Origin: Pseudomonadota bacterium
GTDB taxonomy: Bacteria; Pseudomonadota; Gammaproteobacteria; Xanthomonadales; Xanthomonadaceae
NCBI GenBank assembly: GCA_023461075.1
Contig: JAEWNY010000054.1
Span: forward strand, 1-60,197
Direction of reading: 5' to 3'
DNA: 60,197 nt
Shown here: piece by piece, positions 42,359 through 50,363 of the stretch
Layout of the letters: each line of letters begins with the position of its first letter
How positions within the stretch are numbered: position 1 is the first letter of the stretch
Notes under the pieces: model-generated
Databases searched by the model: none
The model's input: only the letters and a program-made list of their open reading frames with translations
What the model was told of the DNA's origin: nothing
Program-made: the position numbers and the translations under genes

Positions 42359-43648
42359 TCAAGGGCGCGGTCTCGCGTCGGGCACGGTCGGCTCCTCGAA
42401 CTCTATCTCGACGCCCTCCAGCCTTGCGCCGGCGATGTCCAGGCGCGGCGTCGACACATGGCCCTCGATCGGCGGCAAGGGCGAGTCGGTGTCCATCGCA
42501 TCGCGCCATGCCATTACGTCGCGGATATGCAGGCGGCCATCGAAGCGGGTCGCATCGCGGCGCATGTCCAGCGCAACGACATCGCTCAGATCGAGCGCGC
42601 CATCGTAGGCCAGCGAGAACGACAGCGGCGAACGGGATTGGTCGAGTGGGCGCGGCAATCGTGGCCAGGCATGCGGCCACTGCTGGAGGCCGCCTTCCAG
42701 CGCCAGTGCCAGTTGCGTTCCCGCATGCAAGCGACCGTGCAAATCCAAGTCCGGCACCGCGCCTTCACCGCGCAAGGCCAATGCAAGCGGCGACCAATCG
42801 AGCCCATCCTTCGACAAGCGCGCCGCGCCATACGCACCGATCACGAACGGCAGCGGTTTGCCACCGGTGCCGATGTAGCGGACGTTCGCACCGAGCTTCG
42901 CGGGTGAAAGACGCAAGCCATCGTCGCTCCAGTGGATCGGAGTCGATAGCCGCAGTCGCATCGGCAGGCGCCAGTCGATGGCGATCGGCTCGACGTGGCC
43001 AGCCAGGCCGAGCGCGGCATCGTTGGCTGGCTTCGACATCGCCAGATCAAGATCGAACGACAGTTGCAGCGTGCGTGCAAGGTAACGCCCTGCAACCTTC
43101 GCGGTGAGTGGTCGCAGCGGTGCGAAGTAGGGCGCATCGATCCGGATGGCGTCCACCGACCAGCCTTCGCCCAGCAGCTTTCCGCGTACCACCCGCACGC
43201 CACGGGTCAGGGTGGGCAGGCGTTGGGTCGCGCTTGCCGGGCGCGTGCGCTGCCAGGCCTGCAACTCGGCGAGGTCAAGCACCGGTGCGTCCAGCTCGAT
43301 GCGTTCGACATCCAGCACTGCGCCACGTGTTTTCAGGGTTTCCCACGGCACCGAAAGATAGAGGCGCTCCGCGGTCAGCAGCTCGCGCTCTGCACCGGGC
43401 CGGCGCGCACGCACGCCGCGCAGTACCAGCCTTGGCGTGCCGCGGATGTCGTATTCGGCGGGGCCGCTGGCGGTGATTTCCAGACCGAGTTGTCGACCTG
43501 CCTGCTCAAGGATGATGCGCGTGGCGAACTCCGGGCGCAGGACCATGCGCAGCCCGATCGCGATCAGCAAAAGCAGCAGAACCCCCATGCCGAGCAACCA
43601 CCACCAGCGCCGCCTGCGTGGTCGGACGGCCGCAGCCGCATCGTTCAC
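42359..43648 (-). CDS. AsmA-family protein
   Basis: 429 residues. An Arg-rich N-terminus precedes one transmembrane helix (WWWLLGMGVLLLLLIAIGLR, about residues 15-34). The remainder is the beta-rich AsmA repeat (GLEITASGPAEYDIRGTPRL, VLRGVRARRP, VWETLK-like). AsmA proteins are inner-membrane anchored and thought to help lipid transport or outer-membrane assembly. It overlaps ftsY by ATGA and stands 5 nt from mutY. Length is short for AsmA and typical of the smaller members. Role inferred from family. Confidence 0.82.
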   Translation of the reverse strand: MNDAAAAVRPRRRRWWWLLGMGVLLLLLIAIGLRMVLRPEFATRIILEQAGRQLGLEITASGPAEYDIRGTPRLVLRGVRARRPGAERELLTAERLYLSVPWETLKTRGAVLDVERIELDAPVLDLAELQAWQRTRPASATQRLPTLTRGVRVVRGKLLGEGWSVDAIRIDAPYFAPLRPLTAKVAGRYLARTLQLSFDLDLAMSKPANDAALGLAGHVEPIAIDWRLPMRLRLSTPIHWSDDGLRLSPAKLGANVRYIGTGGKPLPFVIGAYGAARLSKDGLDWSPLALALRGEGAVPDLDLHGRLHAGTQLALALEGGLQQWPHAWPRLPRPLDQSRSPLSFSLAYDGALDLSDVVALDMRRDATRFDGRLHIRDVMAWRDAMDTDSPLPPIEGHVSTPRLDIAGARLEGVEIEFEEPTVPDARPRP

Positions 43649-44754
43649 TGGCCGATGGCCTCCGGCAGCAGCGCATCGACGAAGGCTTGCGGGTCGAACA
43701 CGCGCAGGTCCTCCGGGCGCTCGCCGATGCCGACATAGCGGATGGGGATGCCGAACTCACGCGCCAGCGCAAACAGCACGCCGCCCTTGGCGGTGCCGTC
43801 GAGCTTGGTCACGACCAGCCCCGAGACCGGCACCTTGCCGCTGAAGGCGCGCACCTGCGCGATCGCGTTCTGGCCGGTGGTGCCGTCGATCACCATCAGG
43901 ATCTCGTGCGGGAGGCCGGCGCCGTGCTTGCCGAGCACGCGCACGATCTTGGACAACTCGTCCATCAGCCCGGCCTGGGTGTGCAGCCGGCCGGCGGTAT
44001 CGGCGATCAGCACCTGTGTGCCGCGCGACCTGGCCGAGGCATACGCATCGAAGGCGACCGCCGCCGCATCGGCATCCTGTCCCTGCGCGATGACTTGCAC
44101 GCCGTTGCGCTCGCCCCAGGCCTGCAATTGCGCGACCGCCGCTGCCCGGAAGGTGTCGCCCGCGGCCAGCATCAGACTGCGGCCGTCATCGCGGAACTTG
44201 CGTGCCAATTTGCCGATCGTGGTGGTCTTGCCGACCCCGTTCACGCCGATCGTCACGATCACGAAGGGCTTGGCGGTGCCATCGATCAGCAGCGGCTGCG
44301 CGACCGGCTGCAGCATCGCCACCAGATCGCCGCGCAGCGTCTGCAACAGGTCGTTGGCGTCGGAAAACTCGCGGCCGCCCATGCGCGTGCGCAGGTCATC
44401 CACCAGTGCGGTGGTGGCCTTGACCCCGACATCGGCGGTGAGCAGGACGGTTTCGATCTCGTCCAGCAGGTCCTCGTCGAGTTTCGGGTTGCGCGCGAAC
44501 AGGCCGCCGAACGAGCGGGCGATGCCGCTGCCTTTCAGGCGCTCGCGCCAGCCGCTCTTGCCGGGTGCGGCGGCGGGCGCGGCATGCGCGTAATCATCGA
44601 TCGGGCTCGGTGCTTCGGCCGGCGTGGGCTCGGACACCACATCGTGTTGCTGGTCGATACCCGGGGCTTTTTCGATGTCGCCGGAGGGCGCATCCGCGGC
44701 GGCCGCGGGCACGTCGCCTTCGGCGGGCTTCTTTCGCCGGAACCAGTTAGCCAT
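43645..44754 (-). CDS. ftsY: Signal recognition particle receptor FtsY
   Basis: 369 residues. The acidic/Ala-rich N-terminal part (residues ~1-65) is the membrane-targeting A domain, and the NG domain follows. GTPase motifs are G1 TIGVNGVGKTTTIGKLA, the DTAGRLHTQ (G3) and the TKLDGTAKGG (G4) with the closing GERPEDLRVFD. It docks SRP-ribosome complexes at the inner membrane. Start is the ATG 44754 (MANWFRRKKPAEGDVP). It is the first gene of the operon ftsY-asmA-mutY-yggX. Confidence 0.96.
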   Translation of the reverse strand: MANWFRRKKPAEGDVPAAAADAPSGDIEKAPGIDQQHDVVSEPTPAEAPSPIDDYAHAAPAAAPGKSGWRERLKGSGIARSFGGLFARNPKLDEDLLDEIETVLLTADVGVKATTALVDDLRTRMGGREFSDANDLLQTLRGDLVAMLQPVAQPLLIDGTAKPFVIVTIGVNGVGKTTTIGKLARKFRDDGRSLMLAAGDTFRAAAVAQLQAWGERNGVQVIAQGQDADAAAVAFDAYASARSRGTQVLIADTAGRLHTQAGLMDELSKIVRVLGKHGAGLPHEILMVIDGTTGQNAIAQVRAFSGKVPVSGLVVTKLDGTAKGGVLFALAREFGIPIRYVGIGERPEDLRVFDPQAFVDALLPEAIGQ

Positions 44755-44824
44755 GCGCGGGGCGTTATAAGAGAATGCGGTGATGGTAGCACCGGCCGCC
44801 GAACCGCCAATGAAAGTGATCTCC

Positions 44825-45430
44825 ATGAAAACCCTTCGCGACAAGGGCCAAGCAGGCACGAAACCAGGCGCACGAGTCGGTGCCGTGCGGATCATCGGCG
44901 GGCAATGGCGCGGCACGCGCTTGCAGGTGCCGGATGTCGATGGCCTGCGTCCGAGCGGGGACCGCGTGCGCGAGACGCTGTTCAACTGGCTGATGCCGGC
45001 CTTGCCGGGTGCGCGCGTGCTGGATATGTTCGCCGGCAGTGGTGCTCTGGGCATCGAGGCGGTATCGCGCGGCGCGGCGGCCGCCACGCTTATCGAGCAG
45101 GATGCGGCGCTGGCCGGTGCACTGCGCGAGGTCGCGGCCCGGCTGCCCGGTGGCAACGCGCTGGAAATCGTCCATGCCGATGCACTGGCCTGGCTGCCGC
45201 GGGCGCTGGGCGAAGGCCGGCGTTACGACATCGCCTTCGTTGATCCGCCTTTTGCGGGAGATCTTTGGCAGCAGTCCATCGCCGCAGTCCTATCGTTGCT
45301 TGCGGAAGACGGCTGGCTGTATGTCGAGGCCGCTGCCGACGCCGTCATCACCCCGCCCATCGGCTGGTGCCTGCATCGGGAAGGGCGCACCCGCCAGGTC
45401 GCCTACCGGCTGTTCCGTCGTGGCGCCTGA
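44825..45430 (+). CDS. rsmD: 16S rRNA (guanine(966)-N(2))-methyltransferase RsmD
   Basis: About 201 residues. It methylates G966 of 16S rRNA. The N-terminal VRIIGGQWRGTRLQVPDVDG region is followed by the SAM-binding FAGSGALGIEAVSRGA and the catalytic DPPF motif (IAFVDPPFAGDLW). It is divergent from ftsY, 70 nt away, which is the usual order in gammaproteobacteria (ftsY/rsmD). I chose ATG 44825 (MKTLRDKGQAGTKPG); the frame is open up to 44780, so a start at 44780 remains possible. Confidence 0.93.
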   Translation: MKTLRDKGQAGTKPGARVGAVRIIGGQWRGTRLQVPDVDGLRPSGDRVRETLFNWLMPALPGARVLDMFAGSGALGIEAVSRGAAAATLIEQDAALAGALREVAARLPGGNALEIVHADALAWLPRALGEGRRYDIAFVDPPFAGDLWQQSIAAVLSLLAEDGWLYVEAAADAVITPPIGWCLHREGRTRQVAYRLFRRGA

Positions 45431-45487
45431 GCGGCGTGCGGATCGGGCCGCTGCTACACTCGTGCGAATAGTCCCCATCGGCCACGC

Positions 45488-46009
45488 ATGTCCACGCCCC
45501 GCCAGCGGATCGCCATCTATCCCGGCACCTTCGACCCGATCACATCGGGTCATGTCGACCTGGTGCATCGTGCAGCGCCGCTGTTCGAGCGGCTGGTGGT
45601 CGGCGTGGCGCGGAGTTCCGGCAAGGGTCCGGCGCTGTCGATCGACGACCGCGTCGGCTTGGCGCGCGAATCGCTGGCCGACGTGCCGAACGTGGAAGTG
45701 CTTGGCTTCGATACATTGCTCGCACATTTCGTCCGCGAGGTTGGTGGCGGGGTGTTGATCCGCGGCCTGCGCGCGGTATCGGATTTCGAGTACGAGTTCC
45801 AGCTGGCCAGCATGAACCGCCACCTCATCCCCGAGGTGGAGACGCTGTTCCTGACGCCGGCCGAGGAATACGGCTTCATTTCATCTTCGCTGGTGCGCGA
45901 AATCTCCCGCTTGGGCGGGGATGTTTCCGCTTTCGTGCCACCGGCAGTGGCCGCCGCGCTGCAGGCCGAAAGGCAGCGCACCCAGAACCCACGTGGGGAA
46001 TCCCGATGA
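45488..46009 (+). CDS. coaD: Pantetheine-phosphate adenylyltransferase
   Basis: 173 residues. It makes dephospho-CoA from 4'-phosphopantetheine and ATP. The nucleotidyltransferase motif is present (IAIYPGTFDPITSGHVDLVH with T/H at the HxGH-like site), followed by LIRGLRAVSDFEYEFQLASM and the ISSSLVREISRLGGDVSAFV motif. Length is normal. It follows rsmD by 57 nt and overlaps the lipoprotein gene by ATGA. Confidence 0.96.
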   Translation: MSTPRQRIAIYPGTFDPITSGHVDLVHRAAPLFERLVVGVARSSGKGPALSIDDRVGLARESLADVPNVEVLGFDTLLAHFVREVGGGVLIRGLRAVSDFEYEFQLASMNRHLIPEVETLFLTPAEEYGFISSSLVREISRLGGDVSAFVPPAVAAALQAERQRTQNPRGESR

Positions 46010-46509
46010 ACAACACCAAACGCCTGCTGCTGGCGACCGGCCTGGCCGCGCTCGCCCTCACCGCCTGCAAGAAGGAACAAGCCGCGAACCCAGCCCAAGT
46101 GGAGGAGGTCGCCGCACCGGTCGCCGCGCCGGCCGGCGATGCCAAGGCCGATTGGCAGCCTTACCTGTCCTCGGTGGCCAAGGCCAACATGGATGGCGTG
46201 ACCAACGCGCCGTATGCGTATTTCCTGCCAGGTGAGTCGAGCGAGGATTTCAAGGGCGAGTACGACCGCCTGCTCGAGCGCGTGCAGCTGGACATCTCGC
46301 GCGGCATCGTCGAAGGCAACATGCTGCTGTTCGGATCGCCGGCGCGCACCCAGCTGGCCGACCTGATCGTCGCCGGCTTCAAGGACGCCAAGCCGAACAC
46401 CATGAAGAACGTCAAGGTGGTCTTCGTCGGTGATCCGGCCGACAAGGATCGCGTGCAGGCGGCGGTTGCGCCGGCTGGCGTCAACTACGTGTTCGTCTCG
46501 TCCAGGTAA
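46006..46509 (+). CDS. Putative lipoprotein of unknown function
   Basis: 167 residues. A lipobox closes the signal peptide (MNNTKRLLLATGLAALALTA, then CKKEQ), giving a lipidated Cys. An Ala/Pro-rich spacer leads to a domain with QPYLSSVAKANMDGVTNAPY and VFVGDPADKDRVQAAVAPAG. No enzyme motif is recognised. It starts inside coaD (ATGA), so it is coupled to it, but no functional link is known. Confidence 0.82.
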   Translation: MNNTKRLLLATGLAALALTACKKEQAANPAQVEEVAAPVAAPAGDAKADWQPYLSSVAKANMDGVTNAPYAYFLPGESSEDFKGEYDRLLERVQLDISRGIVEGNMLLFGSPARTQLADLIVAGFKDAKPNTMKNVKVVFVGDPADKDRVQAAVAPAGVNYVFVSSR

Positions 46510-46558
46510 GCGCGTTACGGTCCGCGCCTGCCGTGCGGTGGGTGCGGATTCTCCCGCC

Positions 46559-46813
46559 ATGGCCCTGAAGATTCTCGATACCTGCATCAACTGCGACGTC
46601 TGCGAGCCGGCCTGTCCCAACCAGGCCATCTCGCAGGGCGCGGACATCTATGTCATCGACGCGGCGCGCTGTACCGAATGCGTCGGCCACCACGACGAAC
46701 CGCAGTGCGTGGTGGTCTGCCCGGTCGAATGCATCGAGAACGATCCGCTGCACATCGAGACCGAAGCCGAACTGCTGGCGAAACTGCGCCGGCTGCAATT
46801 GCAGGCCGCCTGA
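46559..46813 (+). CDS. YfhL-type 2[4Fe-4S] ferredoxin
   Basis: 84 residues. The two cluster motifs are C-x2-C-x2-C-x3-C-P (CINCDVCEPACPN) and C-x2-C-x8-C-x3-C-P (CTECVGHHDEPQCVVVCPVEC). The longer spacing in the second motif is typical of the YfhL/FdxA-like group, an electron carrier. A C-terminal helix (ELLAKLRRLQLQAA) follows. Start at ATG 46559; the open frame extends upstream to 46430 but starts inside the lipoprotein gene. It follows the coaD gene group, which is the usual place. Confidence 0.94.
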   Translation: MALKILDTCINCDVCEPACPNQAISQGADIYVIDAARCTECVGHHDEPQCVVVCPVECIENDPLHIETEAELLAKLRRLQLQAA

Positions 46814-46838
46814 GCGCGGTCGCATCACGGAGAGACCC

Positions 46839-48602
46839 ATGTTGAAGATGTCGCTTCGCGCGCGCCGGGCATGGTTCGCCATGGCGCTGGTTTTCGCCTT
46901 CGCGCAGGTGCAGGCGCGCGATATCCCGCGCGATGCCAAGCCACAGGGCGCGGCGATCGCCTCGGCACACGCGCTGGCCACCGACGCCGGCTTCGAGATC
47001 CTCGGCAAGGGCGGCAATGCCTTCGATGCCGCGGTCGCGGTTTCGTCCACGCTCTCGGTGGTCGAGCCGATCAGCTCCGGCATCGGTGGTGGCGGCCTGT
47101 TCCTGCTGCACGATGGCAAGACCGGCAAGGACAGCTTCATCGATGCGCGCGAGACCGCACCGGCCGCGGCGACGCCCGCCGCCTTCCTGGACAAGGACGG
47201 TGGTCTTGACCGCGATCGCGCCACCAACGGGCCGTGGTCGGCCGGCATCCCGGGCCTGCCCGCGGCGCTGGTGCACATGGCCGAGAAGTATGGCCGCCTG
47301 CCGCTGCGCGAATCGCTGGCACCGTCGATCCGCATCGCCCGTGACGGCTTCCCGGTGTATGCGCGCCTGGTGCGCGGCTACGCCGAGAAGCGCGAGGTGA
47401 TGGAGCGCTATCCCGGCACCCGCGCGGTGTACCTGAAGAACGGCAAGCCGCTGGCCGAAGGCGAGATCCTGCGCCAGCCGGATCTGGCTCGCACGCTGCA
47501 ACTGCTGGCCGATCGCGGTCACGATGGTTTCTATCGCGGCCTCACCGCGCAGCGCATCCTCGCATCGATCAAGACCGAAGGCGGCCAGTGGACCGCGCAG
47601 GAACTCGCCGCCTATCGCGTGCGCGAGCGAGAGCCGATCCATTTCGATTATCGCGGCTGGCGCATCACTACGGCGCCGCCGCCCTCATCCGGCGGGATCG
47701 CGCTGGCCCAGATGCTGCAGATGCTGGCACCGTTCGACCTGGACACGATGAGCGAGGCCGAGCGCGTGCACCTGGTCGCCGAATCGATGCGCCGCGCCTT
47801 CCACGACCGCACGTTCTACCTCGGCGATCCGGACTTCGTGAAAGTGCCGCAGCGCACCCTGACGTCGCCGTATTACGCAGCCGGTCTGCGTTCTACGATC
47901 AACCGTGCCAGGGCCACGCCCAGCGACCTGCTGCCGGGTGAGCCGACGCCGTTCCTGGAGCACGACGAGACCACGCATTTCTCGATCATCGATGGCGAGG
48001 GCAATCGCGTAGGCGGTACCCAGACGGTGAACCTGCTGTACGGTTCCGGCCTGATCCCGCCCGGCACCGGCTTCCTGCTCAACAACGAGATGGACGATTT
48101 CGCGCTCAAGCCCGGCACGCCGAATGCGTTCGGGGTGATGGGCTACGCCGCCAACGCACCGGAGCCCGGCAAGCGCATGTTGAGCTCGATGACGCCGACC
48201 TTCATGGAATCGGACGACCGGGTTACGGTGATCGGCACGCCCGGCGGCACCCGCATCATCACCATGGTGCTGCTCGGCATCCTGGGCTACGACGCCGGCC
48301 TCACCGCGCAGCAGGTCGCCGCGCTGCCGCGTTACCACCACCAGTGGTGGCCGGATTCGATCGGCATCGAGAAGGACGCTTTGTCCGCCGACACCATCGC
48401 CAGGCTCCGTGCGATGGGGCATGCGGTCGTGGTGCCGGGCGAGAAAGCCGGCGAGCGTTCGTCGGATGCGTGGGGCAACCTGCAGACGGTGGAGATGGAT
48501 CGCCGCGATGGTTCGCTGCGCGCCGGCAGCGATCCGCGCAATCCGGTCGGCAAGGGCGAGGTCCGCGCGTTGCGTGCAGCCCAGGCTGCGACATCACGCT
48601 GA
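46839..48602 (+). CDS. ggt: Gamma-glutamyltransferase
   Basis: 587 residues. The signal peptide (MALVFAFAQVQA) sends it to the periplasm. The enzyme cleaves glutathione and transfers the gamma-glutamyl group. It is made as a precursor cut ahead of the catalytic Thr in DETTHFSIIDGEGNRVGGTQ, with the later SSMTPTFMESDDRVTVIGTP and GGTRIITMVL substrate loops. Length is normal. A GGAGAGA ribosome-binding site lies before ATG 46839. A terminator follows. Confidence 0.95.
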   Translation: MLKMSLRARRAWFAMALVFAFAQVQARDIPRDAKPQGAAIASAHALATDAGFEILGKGGNAFDAAVAVSSTLSVVEPISSGIGGGGLFLLHDGKTGKDSFIDARETAPAAATPAAFLDKDGGLDRDRATNGPWSAGIPGLPAALVHMAEKYGRLPLRESLAPSIRIARDGFPVYARLVRGYAEKREVMERYPGTRAVYLKNGKPLAEGEILRQPDLARTLQLLADRGHDGFYRGLTAQRILASIKTEGGQWTAQELAAYRVREREPIHFDYRGWRITTAPPPSSGGIALAQMLQMLAPFDLDTMSEAERVHLVAESMRRAFHDRTFYLGDPDFVKVPQRTLTSPYYAAGLRSTINRARATPSDLLPGEPTPFLEHDETTHFSIIDGEGNRVGGTQTVNLLYGSGLIPPGTGFLLNNEMDDFALKPGTPNAFGVMGYAANAPEPGKRMLSSMTPTFMESDDRVTVIGTPGGTRIITMVLLGILGYDAGLTAQQVAALPRYHHQWWPDSIGIEKDALSADTIARLRAMGHAVVVPGEKAGERSSDAWGNLQTVEMDRRDGSLRAGSDPRNPVGKGEVRALRAAQAATSR

Positions 48603-48630
48603 TTCGCGTCTCGCCAGAATGCAGATCAGG

Positions 48631-48654
48631 ACGGCCGGGAATCCCGGCCGTTTT
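48631..48654 (+). terminator. Intrinsic terminator after ggt
   Basis: ACGGCCGGGA / TCCCGGCCGT stem followed by TTTTC (48631-48654). It also stands at the 3' end of the convergent peroxiredoxin gene. Confidence 0.85.
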
Positions 48655-48678
48655 CATCTGGGCGACGGTGCGCGAAGC

Positions 48679-49221
48679 TCAACCCGCGTAAGGATGTTCC
48701 TTCATCCACGCCAGCACTTTTTCCGGCTTGCTCTCGCCGTAGGGATCATCGTCGCTGCCATCGTCATTGATGCCGGGCTCGACGAACATCGCGCGGATTT
48801 CGCCATCATCGATCACCGCCGCATAGCGCCAACTGCGCTGGCCGAAGCCCAAGTGGTCCTTGTCGATGAGCATGCCCATGCGCCGGGTGAACATCCCGGA
48901 ACCATCCGGCAGCAGCTTCACCTGCTTGATGTCGAGGTGCTTGCCCCACTGGTACATCACGAAGGCATCGTTGACCGACAGGCAGTGCACGTCGTCGGCC
49001 CCGGCCGCGCATAGCTCGTCGAACTGGCGCTCGAAGGCCGGGCACTGCTCGGTGGTACAGGTCGGAGTGAACGCGCCGGGCAGGGCGAACAGCACGTGGC
49101 GGCCCTTGGCGAACAACTCGCCGGTCGAGACATCCTGCCAGCGGAACGGGTTGGGCCCGCCGATGGACTCATCGCGCACGCGCGTCTTCAACACCACGTC
49201 GGGAACGGGTTGGCCGATCAT
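48679..49221 (-). CDS. Peroxiredoxin (Prx5-like)
   Basis: 180 residues. The peroxidatic Cys is in the PGAFTPTCTTEQCPAFERQF motif (TxTC with Pro and Thr), with a second Cys four residues later. It reduces hydroperoxides with a thiol donor. The family resembles Prx5/hybrid peroxiredoxins without the glutaredoxin domain. A 131-bp gap separates it from the divergent MBL gene. Confidence 0.93.
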   Translation of the reverse strand: MIGQPVPDVVLKTRVRDESIGGPNPFRWQDVSTGELFAKGRHVLFALPGAFTPTCTTEQCPAFERQFDELCAAGADDVHCLSVNDAFVMYQWGKHLDIKQVKLLPDGSGMFTRRMGMLIDKDHLGFGQRSWRYAAVIDDGEIRAMFVEPGINDDGSDDDPYGESKPEKVLAWMKEHPYAG

Positions 49222-49351
49222 CGGGTTCTCCTGCAGATGGGGTGATGGCCGATTGGGCCACGCCGATGCTTAAGGCGATGTGGATGTCGTTGCCGAGAGC
49301 CGGCGCAGGGGCGGCGGCGTAAGATCAAGACAGGCAGCAAGGAGACGTGCG

Positions 49352-50242
49352 ATGAAACTCTGGTCGATCATGGGCAATTCGCAGATGCTCGATGGCGGCG
49401 CGATGTTCGGCAATGCACCGCGCGAAATGTGGCGCAAGTGGATCGCCGCCGATGAGATGAACCGTATCCCGCTGGCCTGCCGCGCGTTGCTGGCCACGCC
49501 GCTCGCCGGCAAGACCGTGCTGTTCGAGACCGGTATCGGCAGTTTCTTCGAGCCTAAGCTGCGCGAGCGCTATGGCGTGCAGGAGGACCGGCACGTCCTG
49601 CTCGATTCGCTGCGTGAGGCCGGCTTCGATCATGCCGACATCGACGTGGTGGTGCTCTCGCACCTGCATTTCGACCATGCCGGCGGGCTGTTGTCCGCAT
49701 GGCGCGAGGAAGAAGCGCCATCACTGTTGTTCCCGAACGCGACCTATGTCGTCAGCCGCGCCTGCTGGGAGCGTGCGCTTGCACCGCATCCACGCGATCG
49801 CGCCAGCTTCATCGCGGAACTGCCGGCATTGCTGGAGGCCAGCGGGCGGCTGGAGATCGTCGATGGCGAATATTGCGATGCGCTGGGTGATACGGTGCGC
49901 TTCCATTACAGCGACGGGCACACGCCGGGATTGATGCTGGCGGAGATCGTCGGGCCCGAGCGCGTCGATGGCCAGGCGCATGGCGGCGTGGTGTTCTGCG
50001 CCGACCTGATTCCCGGGCGGCCGTGGGTGCATGTGCCGATCACCATGGGCTACGATCGCCACGCGGAATTGCTGATCGACGAGAAGCGCGACTTCCTAGA
50101 CGACATGCTGGCGCGCAACGTGCATCTCTACTTCACTCACGACCCCGGCTGCGCGCTGGCCCAGGTCACCCGCGACGAAAAGGGTCGCTTCGGCACCGCG
50201 CATGAAGTGGCGGAACTCAAGGCGCGCAAACTGGCGGCCTGA
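49352..50242 (+). CDS. MBL-fold metallo-hydrolase
   Basis: 296 residues. The zinc-binding motif is H-x-H-x-D-H (VVLSHLHFDHAGGLLSAWRE), with later ligands in YSDGHTPG and CADLIPG and a C-terminal FTHDPGCAL. It has the layout of AHL-lactonase-like or other dinuclear zinc hydrolases. The substrate is unknown. The AAGGAGA ribosome-binding site 8 nt upstream sets the ATG at 49352. Confidence 0.88.
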   Translation: MKLWSIMGNSQMLDGGAMFGNAPREMWRKWIAADEMNRIPLACRALLATPLAGKTVLFETGIGSFFEPKLRERYGVQEDRHVLLDSLREAGFDHADIDVVVLSHLHFDHAGGLLSAWREEEAPSLLFPNATYVVSRACWERALAPHPRDRASFIAELPALLEASGRLEIVDGEYCDALGDTVRFHYSDGHTPGLMLAEIVGPERVDGQAHGGVVFCADLIPGRPWVHVPITMGYDRHAELLIDEKRDFLDDMLARNVHLYFTHDPGCALAQVTRDEKGRFGTAHEVAELKARKLAA

Positions 50243-50315
50243 AGCCGCGCCATCGGTCATCGCCGGGTCTGCCCGGCGTGTCGGCGACAGCGCCGTTCAA
50301 TCCGCCCGAAAAGAC

Positions 50316-50339
50316 GAAGGCCGGGAGACCCCGGCCTTC
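50316..50339. terminator. Terminator between convergent MBL and TonB-receptor genes
   Basis: GAAGGCCGGG-AGAC-CCCGGCCTTC, a 10-bp perfect stem serving both directions. Confidence 0.85.
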
Positions 50340-50363
50340 GCCTGCATCCACGCCTTGATGCGA